DNA of 64,000 nucleotides from Proteiniphilum sp. UBA4977. Lineage in GTDB: Bacteria > Bacteroidota > Bacteroidia > Bacteroidales > Dysgonomonadaceae. The notes beneath the pieces were generated by a model that searched no databases, had not been told where the DNA came from, and worked only from the letters and a program-made list of their open reading frames with translations. The translations under genes were made by a program, and so were the position numbers. The stretch spans positions 1 through 64,000 of the forward strand of contig DGZP01000078.1 in assembly GCA_002398565.1 (NCBI GenBank). The letters run 5' to 3'. Below are positions 27,744 through 36,239 of the stretch, piece after piece; the first letter of the stretch is position 1, and every line of letters starts with the position of its first letter.

Positions 27744-28574
27744 TTATTTACTTTCGCTGATGCGCCTAACCTCTTCCAGTACCAGCGGGAAAGCAGGGTA
27801 GGTCATGCCGTGGCCGTATCCCTGCAGCTCCAGCAGACGCGTCTGCCTGTGTCCCGCCACCTTCATCATACGGGCCATGTAGGCATTCTCTTCATAACGG
27901 CCGAGCATCTCCTGTTCGCGGTCTCCGGTGATCAGCAACAGGGGGGGAGCATCAGGACGGACATGGTAGAGAGGGGCATACTGATCCACGAGAGGATGGG
28001 TATCTTTCATCCCGTATTCTTTCCGGATAGAAAAATGGGTGATGGTCTGGCCACTCAGGGGGATGAGGCCGGCAATACTGTCGGCGTCGATGTCGTGTGT
28101 AGCAAGATAATGCTTGTCGAGCCCGACCATCATTGCCAGGTAACCACCGGCGGAATGGCCCGACACAAAGATTCGGGATGCATCACCTCCCAGTTCTTCG
28201 ATATGCCGGAATACCCAGGCTACCGCTGCCGCAGCATCTTCGATATAGGCAGGAGCTCTAACCTGTGGGTCAAGTCGATAGTTTACCCCCACGATGCAGA
28301 TCCCCTCATTTTTGAGCGCTTCGGGCAATTCCTTGTTTCCGCCGGTGAGTCCTCCACCATGAAACCAGACGATTGTGGCAAACTCCTTTTTCTTGGCTGG
28401 AAAATAGATGTCGAGCCGGCACCGTTCGTTGATATAACGGTCCTTCTGACGGATATCTTCCCGGTAATAGGGTATATCGGTGAGGGTCTTGTAATCGGCG
28501 TTCTGTGCCACCGATATGGGGGTAGTGCCCAGGAGGAAAAGTAAGATAAGTAATGATTCAGATGCTCGTTTCAT
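27744..28574 (-). CDS. Secreted alpha/beta-hydrolase esterase (BD-FAE/lipase-like)
   Basis: 276 residues with an N-terminal signal peptide (about 1-23, LLILLFLLGTTPISVAQ). The oxyanion motif HGGG is in VWFHGGGLTGG. The nucleophile is the Ser of VSGHSAGGYL, with Asp in ITGDREQ and His in YGHGM. Family members are carboxylesterases, including feruloyl and acetyl esterases. Its position in a murein locus suggests removal of O-acetyl groups from MurNAc; this is inference. Three tandem 7-mers lie in the 21-bp gap before its start. Confidence 0.88.
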   Translation of the reverse strand: MKRASESLLILLFLLGTTPISVAQNADYKTLTDIPYYREDIRQKDRYINERCRLDIYFPAKKKEFATIVWFHGGGLTGGNKELPEALKNEGICIVGVNYRLDPQVRAPAYIEDAAAAVAWVFRHIEELGGDASRIFVSGHSAGGYLAMMVGLDKHYLATHDIDADSIAGLIPLSGQTITHFSIRKEYGMKDTHPLVDQYAPLYHVRPDAPPLLLITGDREQEMLGRYEENAYMARMMKVAGHRQTRLLELQGYGHGMTYPAFPLVLEEVRRISESK

Positions 28575-28594
28575 TGAAAATTGAAAATTGAAAA
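28574..28594 (+). repeat. Three tandem copies of a 7-mer
   Basis: TTGAAAA is repeated exactly three times at 28574-28594, touching the esterase start codon and filling the gap after the small lipoprotein gene (stop at 28596). On the coding strand this is TTTTCAA x3. Confidence 0.8.
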
Positions 28595-28595
28595 G

Positions 28596-28823
28596 TCAGA
28601 AAACCCAGTTCCCGTCTCTTCGTGGGATTACGGGCTGGCCACTCTTGCAGAAATCGTGCCTCACATCCTCCTCCGAAGCGTTCATATCCCATTGCATGGT
28701 CTGATAAACGATGTTATTTTCCCATTTGGTGGGTGACTTGCCTGATATGGTGAAAATATCACATCCAGTCAGTAACGAAATAGACAGGAGAAGGAAAGCG
28801 ATGGGCGGCACGCTTGTTTTCAT
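28596..28823 (-). CDS. Small lipoprotein, unknown function
   Basis: 75 residues. A lipoprotein signal ends at Cys 21 (LLSISLLTGCD). The mature part is only ~55 residues, with WENNIVYQTMQWDMNASEEDVRHDF and a C-terminal PRRDGNWVF. No known domain is recognised. It sits between an unknown 113-residue protein and the esterase in the murein cluster, with short gaps on both sides, so it is likely a real co-transcribed gene. Confidence 0.6.
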   Translation of the reverse strand: MKTSVPPIAFLLLSISLLTGCDIFTISGKSPTKWENNIVYQTMQWDMNASEEDVRHDFCKSGQPVIPRRDGNWVF

Positions 28824-28843
28824 CCGCTGTATTATTTTTAAAA

Positions 28844-29185
28844 TCAGAACGCATCGGGTTCAGCCTTTGCCGCTGTTGCGGAGACACTTCGGAAATCGCT
28901 ATCAAAATGGGTCAGGAGCATTTCAATGAGTTTGGCGTGATAAGCGGTATATAATCGCGATGTGATATGTCTTCTGTCCTTTCTTTTTATAAGTCCAAAT
29001 CGCAATTGATTCTCATCTACCCATATCTGGGGTTTGAAAAATGCTTCGTTTCTCCACATAAGCGTACCATATGTGAGACGCCCGTCGACTGTGCGTACCC
29101 ATTTTTCGGCCTTCCTGGTGTCTATCGCTTCATAAATCCTGTCGAGCAGGAGATCAGGGTTGTCGGTATGTATAATAATTGCCAT
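28844..29185 (-). CDS. Unknown 113-residue cytoplasmic protein of the murein cluster
   Basis: A soluble protein without a signal. It starts MAIIIHTDNPDLLLDRIYEAID and has a mixed alpha/beta pattern (TWxxxxDGRLTY-like strand WVRTVDGRLTYG, then LRFGLIKRKDRRHITSRLYTAYHAKLIEMLL). It begins 7 bp after the murQ stop codon, so coupling with MurQ is probable. I do not recognise the family. The content suits a small adaptor or regulator, which is a guess. Confidence 0.7.
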   Translation of the reverse strand: MAIIIHTDNPDLLLDRIYEAIDTRKAEKWVRTVDGRLTYGTLMWRNEAFFKPQIWVDENQLRFGLIKRKDRRHITSRLYTAYHAKLIEMLLTHFDSDFRSVSATAAKAEPDAF

Positions 29186-29192
29186 TTTTGTT

Positions 29193-30011
29193 TTATTGTG
29201 CGTTCTTATAACTTTCTATGGCTTGTTTTACCGATCCATGGAGGAGCAGTAGATTTTTTGCCTGTTCGTAATTGAGTGAAAGTTCGTCAACGATCATTCG
29301 TGTACCCCTGTCCACCAGCTTTTGGTTGGTGAGCTGCATGTTCACCATGCGGTTTCCTTTTATCCTGCCCAGCTTGATCATGGTGGCGGTGGTGATCATG
29401 TTCAGGACCATCTTCTGTGCAGTACCCGATTTCATGCGGGTGCTGCCGGTAACATATTCGGGACCCACGATCGGTTCAATTTTTATCTCTGCCTCTGCCG
29501 CTACCGGCGAGCCCGGATTGCAGCTGATGGCGGCTGTGAGTATGCCCTTTTCCCGTGCCCGGCGCAATGCTCCAATTACATAGGGTGTGGTACCCGAAGC
29601 TGCAATTCCCACAAGCACGTCATTTTGATTGATCTTGTGTGCCATGAGTTCTTCCCACCCCTTGTCCATATCATCTTCCGCAGCCTCCACCGGATTGCGT
29701 AGGGCTCTGTCGCCGCCGGCAATCAGACCAATCACGTAGCTGTCCGGCATACCGAATGTAGGGGGAATCTCCGATGCGTCGAGCACACCCAGCCTGCCGC
29801 TAGTACCCGCCCCTATATAAAAAAGTCTTCCCCCGCGTCGCATCTTTTCCACGATGCCGGTCACCAGCTTCTCTATCTCCGGGATTGTCTTTTCCACTGC
29901 CTGCGCTACTTTCCTGTCTTCTCTATTGATTTCTGTAAGTATTTCCGAAACAGACTTCTGTTCCAGATTCTCATAGATCGACGCTTGTTCAGTTATTTTG
30001 ATGAGTGTCAT
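29193..30011 (-). CDS. murQ: N-acetylmuramic acid 6-phosphate etherase
   Basis: 272 residues, an SIS-fold enzyme. The signature GRLFYIGAGTSGRLGVLDAS is followed by Glu81 in EIPPTFG, and the second catalytic region is ASGTTPYVIGAL, then YVTGSTRMKSGTAQKMVLNM. It cleaves the D-lactyl ether of MurNAc-6-P to give GlcNAc-6-P and D-lactate in the cytoplasm. It is shorter than the E. coli enzyme by ~26 residues at the C-terminus but has all core motifs. It follows murK by 53 bp. Confidence 0.97.
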   Translation of the reverse strand: MTLIKITEQASIYENLEQKSVSEILTEINREDRKVAQAVEKTIPEIEKLVTGIVEKMRRGGRLFYIGAGTSGRLGVLDASEIPPTFGMPDSYVIGLIAGGDRALRNPVEAAEDDMDKGWEELMAHKINQNDVLVGIAASGTTPYVIGALRRAREKGILTAAISCNPGSPVAAEAEIKIEPIVGPEYVTGSTRMKSGTAQKMVLNMITTATMIKLGRIKGNRMVNMQLTNQKLVDRGTRMIVDELSLNYEQAKNLLLLHGSVKQAIESYKNAQ

Positions 30012-30064
30012 ATGAAAGATGAAAGTTCAATGTTTTACTGTTTGAATAAAACAGGGTTTGGGTA

Positions 30065-30934
30065 TCAACGAGACGTAACCGGATAATGATAACGAATCAG
30101 CCCCGGTATGGGCGATTGGGTTATCTTTCCGGTCACAACACCTTTTTGCTGAGCAACCTCCTTCAATAGATCGGAATAATGCCAGGCGATTGATCCCACA
30201 AAATTAACCTTATTTTTTTGATAATCATACTGCATCACGTTTCTCTCTAAGAAATCGGAAAAACTTCCAGTTACAATATGGCGAATATGTTGTTCGTTGA
30301 TATGTTTAAGCAGAAAGGGCGAGAGGCTGGCCAGAAAACGGCTTGGGAAGGGGTGTCTGTACACCCTGTCGATGATAAGTGAAGGTGTTAGCCCGTATTC
30401 ATCCAATAATTCTTCTTTTAATCCGGCAGGCAACTGATTTTTCAACGCATCACTCACCAGTTGTTTTCCTAATGAAGCTCCGCTTCCTTCATCGCCCAGA
30501 ATAAACCCAAGCGGTGATATCTGCTTCACTATCCTCTCTCCGTCCCATTCACACGAGTTACTACCGGTACCGAGGATGCAGGCGATACCCGGCTCATGTC
30601 CGCAGAGGCTGTGTGCTGCCGCTATCAGGTCACTGTACACATGGATTGTATTGATGGAAAACGACTGTTGAATAGCGTTTCTGACAAGGGGGATTTTTTC
30701 GGGAATACATCCTGTACCGTAGAAATGTATGGCCGAAAGAGGTATATTCTCCAGATTCGGGAATACATGTTGTTTTATCTCCTCAGCGATTTCAACCTCT
30801 GTCTGGTATACCGGACTGATTCCCTTCGCCGAAAACCTTTGCAGAATCTCTCCTTCCCTTGTGAGGCACCAGTCGGTTTTGGTGGCGCCGCTGTCTGCGA
30901 TCAGTATGTTTTCTTTTGATTCCGGATAATCCAT
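30065..30934 (-). CDS. murK: Amino-sugar kinase of the BadF/BadG type, probably MurNAc kinase
   Basis: 289 residues from the ATG at 30934. A GTG at 30970 would add 12 residues, but the ATG places the phosphate-1 loop normally (ILIADSGATKTDW). The phosphate-2 loop is ACILGTGSNSCEW, and GDEGSGASLGKQLV is typical of GlcNAc/MurNAc kinases. Placed directly between murT and murQ, it most likely makes MurNAc-6-P for MurQ, as described for Tannerella forsythia MurK. GlcNAc kinase activity is possible as well. Confidence 0.9.
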   Translation of the reverse strand: MDYPESKENILIADSGATKTDWCLTREGEILQRFSAKGISPVYQTEVEIAEEIKQHVFPNLENIPLSAIHFYGTGCIPEKIPLVRNAIQQSFSINTIHVYSDLIAAAHSLCGHEPGIACILGTGSNSCEWDGERIVKQISPLGFILGDEGSGASLGKQLVSDALKNQLPAGLKEELLDEYGLTPSLIIDRVYRHPFPSRFLASLSPFLLKHINEQHIRHIVTGSFSDFLERNVMQYDYQKNKVNFVGSIAWHYSDLLKEVAQQKGVVTGKITQSPIPGLIRYHYPVTSR

Positions 30935-31033
30935 ATAGTTTGATTTTTTTTCGGTGTTTGCCACTGTCACTTATTTATTCATCTTTTGCAAGCTACATTC
31001 CACTGCTCGGCATACTTGTATAAGCTTGGTTAT

Positions 31034-32206
31034 CTATAATTTGATATAAATATTTTTTTTGTAGAGGATATATCCAAACAGCCAGCAGACGGTGACAAAC
31101 AGCAGTGCGTAGAGCAGCGATCCAAAATAGTTACCTGCCCAGGGTTGAATCAATACGCTGTAGGTAAATGATTTCACCGAGATGGTTTCTCCCTGCCAGG
31201 CAAAACGGATGTTGCCAACCAGGTTGGCGAGCACACCGGCGAACACGTATACAATGAGCGGGTTGACTCCGAAAGCATGGAAGAAGCGGCTCCATTTTTC
31301 CTTTTTGTGGATGTCGATGATCCAGATCAGCAACCCCAGCAGTTGTGCTGCAAAGCCCGTGGTCACCAGTACAAAAGTAGGACTCCATATTTTCTTGTTG
31401 ATGGGACATCCGTATTGTAAAAGCAGGCCCGAGAAAGCCAGGATGGTACCCCATATCAGTAGTTTCTCCACCCGAGTGTGGTTATCCCTGTTTTCCACAA
31501 TCAGTTTTCCGGAAAGAAAGCCAATGAGCACATGGGCAATGGAGGGGATGGTACTGAGTAACCCTTCGGGATCGAGCGCGATGCGAACTCCCTCCGGTGT
31601 GGTGTCTTTGTACATGTGTGCCGGTCCCCAAAGCGCTTTGTCCACGACGGCTATGATATTTTCTTCCGACATTTCAAATCCTTTTCCGAAGCGAAGAATC
31701 AGATAATATCCCCCCAGCAGGATGGCGATGATCCAGGGCAGCTGTTTGTCCTTTGCCAGCAGTGCAATGAGGGCTGCAAAACCGTAGGCCAGTGCCAGTC
31801 GTTGCAGTACCCCCAGGATGCGGAGGGTGTCGAAATGGGATGCAGCCATGCCGAACGATTCTCCCGCAGCGAGACCTCGCATGAGTTGCCCGAACCATCC
31901 TAATGCCAGTCCAATCACAAAAATAAGCAGGGTGCGGCGCACTACTTTCCAGACCGCAGCTTTGGTGGGTGCAAAGTTGAATTTGCGTAATGACATGAAG
32001 GTGGAGACCCCCATGATAAACATGAAGAAGGGAAAAACCAGGTCGGTGGGTGTCAGCCCGTGCCAGTGGGCGTGCTTCAGCGGGGCATAGGCATAGTTCC
32101 ATGAACCTGCATTGTTGACCATGATCATGCCGGCAATGGTAATACCCCTGAGGATGTCGAGCGACAATAAACGGTTGCTTTGCGATGTTGTTGTAAGTTT
32201 ATTCAT
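31034..32206 (-). CDS. murT: MurT-type MurNAc transporter (DUF5009, acyltransferase_3/HGSNAT-like fold)
   Basis: 390 residues from the ATG at 32206, chosen as it precedes the typical SNRLLSLDILRGITIAGMI; longer starts at 32251 or 32242 exist. About ten to eleven membrane spans. The first loop carries AHWHGLTPTDLVFPFFMF, conserved in DUF5009. Automatic annotation often labels this family as heparan N-acetyltransferase. The cluster murT-murK-murQ is known in Tannerella forsythia, where MurT carries MurNAc across the inner membrane. That context, and no transporter of another class for MurNAc here, supports MurT. Confidence 0.85.
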   Translation of the reverse strand: MNKLTTTSQSNRLLSLDILRGITIAGMIMVNNAGSWNYAYAPLKHAHWHGLTPTDLVFPFFMFIMGVSTFMSLRKFNFAPTKAAVWKVVRRTLLIFVIGLALGWFGQLMRGLAAGESFGMAASHFDTLRILGVLQRLALAYGFAALIALLAKDKQLPWIIAILLGGYYLILRFGKGFEMSEENIIAVVDKALWGPAHMYKDTTPEGVRIALDPEGLLSTIPSIAHVLIGFLSGKLIVENRDNHTRVEKLLIWGTILAFSGLLLQYGCPINKKIWSPTFVLVTTGFAAQLLGLLIWIIDIHKKEKWSRFFHAFGVNPLIVYVFAGVLANLVGNIRFAWQGETISVKSFTYSVLIQPWAGNYFGSLLYALLFVTVCWLFGYILYKKNIYIKL

Positions 32207-32273
32207 GTTTTTTTCTGGAACTGTATATGGGTTGTAATTCATTGTTTTCATTGGTGGTTGACCACGTTTCAAT

Positions 32274-33536
32274 TTAGCGGTAAAGATAATACTTCTTCGA
32301 CAATTTTCGGAATGCTTCCTCGTCTTTGGTCCAGTAGCTTTTGATGTCATCGAACCGGTGATTTTTGGAAAATGCCAGCCTGATAAAATCGCTTCCGCTC
32401 ACCTTGTCGAACATGTCGAAACGATTTTCGGGCGCATGATCAAATACCTTGTGGTCGGGATAGAGCTGCGCAGCCGCCTCCATCACATGAAACTGGATAT
32501 CCGACAGCCGTGCTTTGGAAAAGTCGGTCAGATATATCTGTACCCCCTGCAGGTTCTTTCCCTGCCCCACCGAATAGTAGGGTTTCAGGTGCATGGGGCG
32601 AAAACTGATTCCGGGGATTCTTTTCGCATTCAATGCTCCAGCAAATTCATCCGCATTGATCCACTCTGCAGCAAACATTTCAAACGGGAGGGTATATCCC
32701 ACGCCGATGGACATGTAACCCAGTTCACCCAGTATACCCGAAACAGGGTAAAAATAAGCCGAGTGTGCAAAAGGAATATGGGGTGATGTGGGCACCCAAG
32801 GTAGGCCGGTATCTTCGAAATTCATCTTCCGACGCCATTTTTTCATTTTCACCACCGTCAGCTTGCAAGGTTGCCTATTCATTCGTTCGCCATTGATCAT
32901 CTCCGCCAGCTCGCCGCAGGTGAGGCCATACAGATAGGGGATTTTGAGCTGGCTGACAAATGAAATGAATCCTTCCTCCACCAGGTTGCCTTCTACCTTA
33001 AGCCCACCCAGCGGGTTGGGTCTGTCCAGCACCACAAACTCGATGTCGTTTTCCGCCGCAGCCTGCATAGCCAGATACATCGTGGAGATGTAGGTATAGG
33101 ATCGGCAGCCGATGTCCTGGATGTCGTATACCAGTACATCCACGCCTTCCAACATTTCCGGTGTGGGTTTACGGGTCGCTCCGTAGATTGAGAATACGGG
33201 CACGCCCGTGTTGGGATCGGTGAAAGAATCAATTTTATCACCGGCATGCACATCACCGCGCACACCATGCTCCGGCCCGTAAAGTGCCACCAGCGTTACC
33301 CCGGGCGCTTCGTGCAGAATGTCGATGGTCGACCTCAGATGGTTGTCCACACCGGTTGGGTTGGTGATCAGTCCGACCCTTTTGCCCTGCAGTATCCGAA
33401 ATCCGGATTCCTTCAGCACTTCTAAGCCGCTGCTGATACGTATTTTTTGGGCTGAGGCCTCCGTGCTGAAAGTGATACCCGAAATAAACAGCACACCGAT
33501 AAAAAGTAACTTTCCGTATGATATGTTTGTAGCCAT
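32274..33536 (-). CDS. namZ: Exo-beta-N-acetylmuramidase NamZ (DUF1343, GH171)
   Basis: 420 residues with a signal peptide ending about residue 29 (TEASAQ). The Rossmann-like domain opens GKRVGLITNPTGVDN and has the conserved acidic GPEHGVRG (87-94) proposed to hold the catalytic Glu. VLVYDIQDIGCRSYTYI, DRPNPLGG and NFEDTGLPWVPTSPHIP are hallmarks of the family. NamZ releases MurNAc from the non-reducing end of glycan chains in the periplasm, the direct supply for MurT. It follows ampG by 24 bp. Confidence 0.95.
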   Translation of the reverse strand: MATNISYGKLLFIGVLFISGITFSTEASAQKIRISSGLEVLKESGFRILQGKRVGLITNPTGVDNHLRSTIDILHEAPGVTLVALYGPEHGVRGDVHAGDKIDSFTDPNTGVPVFSIYGATRKPTPEMLEGVDVLVYDIQDIGCRSYTYISTMYLAMQAAAENDIEFVVLDRPNPLGGLKVEGNLVEEGFISFVSQLKIPYLYGLTCGELAEMINGERMNRQPCKLTVVKMKKWRRKMNFEDTGLPWVPTSPHIPFAHSAYFYPVSGILGELGYMSIGVGYTLPFEMFAAEWINADEFAGALNAKRIPGISFRPMHLKPYYSVGQGKNLQGVQIYLTDFSKARLSDIQFHVMEAAAQLYPDHKVFDHAPENRFDMFDKVSGSDFIRLAFSKNHRFDDIKSYWTKDEEAFRKLSKKYYLYR

Positions 33537-33560
33537 AAACTGACATTTTGTAATTGTTTT

Positions 33561-34859
33561 TTACCCGTTAGCCTCTTTTTTCGATCTGCCAAAGTCGGTG
33601 TCTACCTTCATGAAAGGGATCAGCAACAGGGTAGGGATGGCAGCCAGCATGATAAAGACAAAGAAATGCTGGTAACCCAGCTGCTCTTGTATCCAACCGG
33701 CAGCCATCCCGGGGAGCATCATTCCCAGAGCCATGAATCCTGTACAGATGGAATAATGGGCTGTTTTGTGTTCACCCTGTGAGAAGTAAATCAGATACAA
33801 CATATACGCTGTAAACCCAAATCCATATCCAAATTGTTCGGTAGCCACGGCTGCATTTATCCAGAGTAAGCTTTCGGGTTGATAAAATGCCAGCAGCAGG
33901 TAAGCTACATGGGGCAGGGTGATGGTCAGTGCCATGGGCCATAGCCATCGTTTGAGTCCCTGCCGCGATGCGACAATACCGCCGATGATGCCCCCCAGTG
34001 TGAGGGCGATCACACCCACTGTGCCGTAGGTAATACCCACCTCCGACGTGCTCAGCCCCAGTCCTCCCACTTCGCGGCCATCAAGCAGAAACGGCGAAGC
34101 AAGTTTAATCAGCATGGATTCTGACAGCCTGTAGAGTAACATAAAGGCGATGGCCAGTCCGATACCTTTTTTCGTAAAAAAAGATTTGAAGGTATTGCCA
34201 AATTCAGCCATTACATCTTTGAACGTATGTGCTGCCTTGCCACTATCGGCAGGCGGGTAGGGAAGTACAAAGCGATGGTAAACAAAAAAGAGCAGGAAGA
34301 GACCGGCGAGAATAAAGAAGGTGATGCTCCAGGCAAAAGGGATTCTGCCGGTCGTTTTTTCCAGAAATCCCGCCAGGATAATCAGCAGTCCCTGTCCGGT
34401 GATTGAGGCCAGGCGGTAGAAGGTACTGCGGATTCCCACGAAAAATGATTGCTGTGAATCGTCGAGTGCCAGCATATAAAAGCCGTCGGCGGCAATGTCG
34501 TGCGTGGCTGAGCTGAAGGCCATCAGCCAGAAGAAAGCCAGCGATGCCTGCAGGTAGAACGGTGTGGGGAGGGTAAAGGCAACCCCCGCCAGGCCGGCGC
34601 CAATCAGCAGTTGCATGGAGACGATCCACCATCGTTTGGTCTTCAGGATATCCACAAACGGGCTCCAGAAGGGTTTGATCACCCAGGGAAGGTATAACCA
34701 GCTTGTGTAGAGGGCAATTTCTGTGTTGGAAAGGCCAAAACGTTTGTACATGATCACCGAGACGGTCATCACGGCCACATAGGGCAATCCCTCCGCAAAA
34801 TAGAGGGTAGGTATCCATGCCCAGGGGTTGCGGAATGTGACTTTCTTTTGTTTATTCAT
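33561..34859 (-). CDS. ampG: AmpG-like muropeptide permease (MFS)
   Basis: 432 residues, 12 predicted spans. The start NPWAWIPTLYFAEGLPYVAV, the motif SWLYLPWVIKPFWSPFVD and the segment ATHDIAADGFYMLALDD are AmpG signatures. The family imports GlcNAc-anhMurNAc peptides across the inner membrane by proton symport. With NamZ and MurT next to it, the locus can take up both whole muropeptides and free MurNAc. Confidence 0.93.
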   Translation of the reverse strand: MNKQKKVTFRNPWAWIPTLYFAEGLPYVAVMTVSVIMYKRFGLSNTEIALYTSWLYLPWVIKPFWSPFVDILKTKRWWIVSMQLLIGAGLAGVAFTLPTPFYLQASLAFFWLMAFSSATHDIAADGFYMLALDDSQQSFFVGIRSTFYRLASITGQGLLIILAGFLEKTTGRIPFAWSITFFILAGLFLLFFVYHRFVLPYPPADSGKAAHTFKDVMAEFGNTFKSFFTKKGIGLAIAFMLLYRLSESMLIKLASPFLLDGREVGGLGLSTSEVGITYGTVGVIALTLGGIIGGIVASRQGLKRWLWPMALTITLPHVAYLLLAFYQPESLLWINAAVATEQFGYGFGFTAYMLYLIYFSQGEHKTAHYSICTGFMALGMMLPGMAAGWIQEQLGYQHFFVFIMLAAIPTLLLIPFMKVDTDFGRSKKEANG

Positions 34860-34895
34860 ATTTTTTTGTGATGCGTGAGTCGTTTTATTTTTTTG

Positions 34896-36239
34896 TCAAT
34901 AATAGTGAACCAATTTAGTCTGCGGGAAATAGTGCGTTAATATCTGATCATGGTGATATCCCTTTTCTGCCATCATGGCTGCACCTATCTGGCAGAGACC
35001 CACGCCGTGACCCCAGCCGGCACCGGTGAGTGTGAACTGTTGTGGGATTCCCTCGTCGTTTTCTTCTTCCGCGTCCACCACAAATGCGGCACTGTGGAGG
35101 TGTGATGGAGAGAGGGTGCGACGTATTTCCAGTTCTTTGCCGATGGTCATCACGCGCCTGGTACCCATAATCTTCAGTCGGATGATACGGCCCGAGATAC
35201 CCCGCTCCAGCGGTTCCAGGGCGATGATTTCGCCATAATCGATGCCGGAACGTTCCTTGATAAGGGTGTTCAGTTCGCTTTGTGCGTAAACCACCTTCCA
35301 ACGGTAGAAGTCGGCTGTCTCCCGGTCGTAATCGTTCAGTACCTGCCTGAGTATGTCTGCGTCGCCGGTATTGCAGAAGGCGTGAGGGGAGGAGAGAATC
35401 CATTCCCGGGCATTCTCCTCCACGGTCAAGTCGGGCAGGGGAGTATGTTCTGTGTAATCGGGCTTTCCCACGAGGTATGGATGCGGGATGGGCTCCCACA
35501 CGTTTTCGAATGTTTCCGTCACGCCGCCGCAGCATTTCGAGAAACGGGCGTCGCAGATGGCGTCACCGTAGGTGATCACCTCTCCCCGGGTTTCATCGAT
35601 TGCCTGGTTCACCCGTGCGGTTGTTTGTCGCGTGATTCCCTGGTAGCGTTGACAATGGTCATCGGCACAGACATCGAACAGGGCATGGTCTTCTCGGTCG
35701 TACCAGCGGACAATCTGATCGGCCGATACAAACGAGGTTTTGTAGTCACCCCTGATCTCCTTGTTTTTTTGAATCTGTGCCAGCAGCCAGCTTCGGGAGA
35801 TCACGGCGTGTGTCTTCAGCAGCTCTTCGGAGCTTGTGGCACTCATCTCGGAGGAGATCACACTCTTGAGGTAATCTTCGAGGGAGACGATGTTGATGGC
35901 GGTGATGCCCCTCTTTCCGCAGTTGAACTTCAACCCGCCCTGGAAACACTGGTTTTCTTTGCGTTCCCAGTGAAAACCGACGCCAATCACCACATCTCTC
36001 AGTTCGAACGAGTCATCGTGCAACTGATCCGATTCAAAAATTATCTCCGGGTAGGTTTCTCCGTTGAAGAGGATCATCCCGTCGGCCATTCTCACCAAAT
36101 AATCGCCCCGGGGGACCGGTTTCCCTCCCAGTTTGTAGTCGGTGAGCAGGGTAAAGCTGATCTCGGGCTGCTCCTGGATGATTCCCACATGGATGAGCGG
36201 TTCCCTTATTTCAATTTCTTTCTCGCCTGTAGTTCCCAT
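34896..36239 (-). CDS. SpoIID/LytB domain protein (amidase enhancer-like), no signal peptide
   Basis: 447 residues. The SpoIID core is visible in ITAINIVSLEDYLKSVISSEMSATSSEELLKTHAVISRSWLL; the Glu of SSEMS corresponds to the catalytic Glu of SpoIID lytic transglycosylases. Also present are CRYQGITRQ, RFSKCCGGVTETFENVW and the terminal GWGHGVGLCQIGAAMMA. SpoIID cuts glycan strands that lack stem peptides. Strangely, no signal peptide is seen, although the substrate is periplasmic. Its start lies 34 bp inside the GT2 gene. Confidence 0.9.
   Translation of the reverse strand: MGTTGEKEIEIREPLIHVGIIQEQPEISFTLLTDYKLGGKPVPRGDYLVRMADGMILFNGETYPEIIFESDQLHDDSFELRDVVIGVGFHWERKENQCFQGGLKFNCGKRGITAINIVSLEDYLKSVISSEMSATSSEELLKTHAVISRSWLLAQIQKNKEIRGDYKTSFVSADQIVRWYDREDHALFDVCADDHCQRYQGITRQTTARVNQAIDETRGEVITYGDAICDARFSKCCGGVTETFENVWEPIPHPYLVGKPDYTEHTPLPDLTVEENAREWILSSPHAFCNTGDADILRQVLNDYDRETADFYRWKVVYAQSELNTLIKERSGIDYGEIIALEPLERGISGRIIRLKIMGTRRVMTIGKELEIRRTLSPSHLHSAAFVVDAEEENDEGIPQQFTLTGAGWGHGVGLCQIGAAMMAEKGYHHDQILTHYFPQTKLVHYY

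Noticed and set aside
31034..32206. Heparan-alpha-glucosaminide N-acetyltransferase as the name for the DUF5009 protein
   Set aside because: The fold is similar, but its place between namZ and murK-murQ fits the MurNAc transporter MurT much better.
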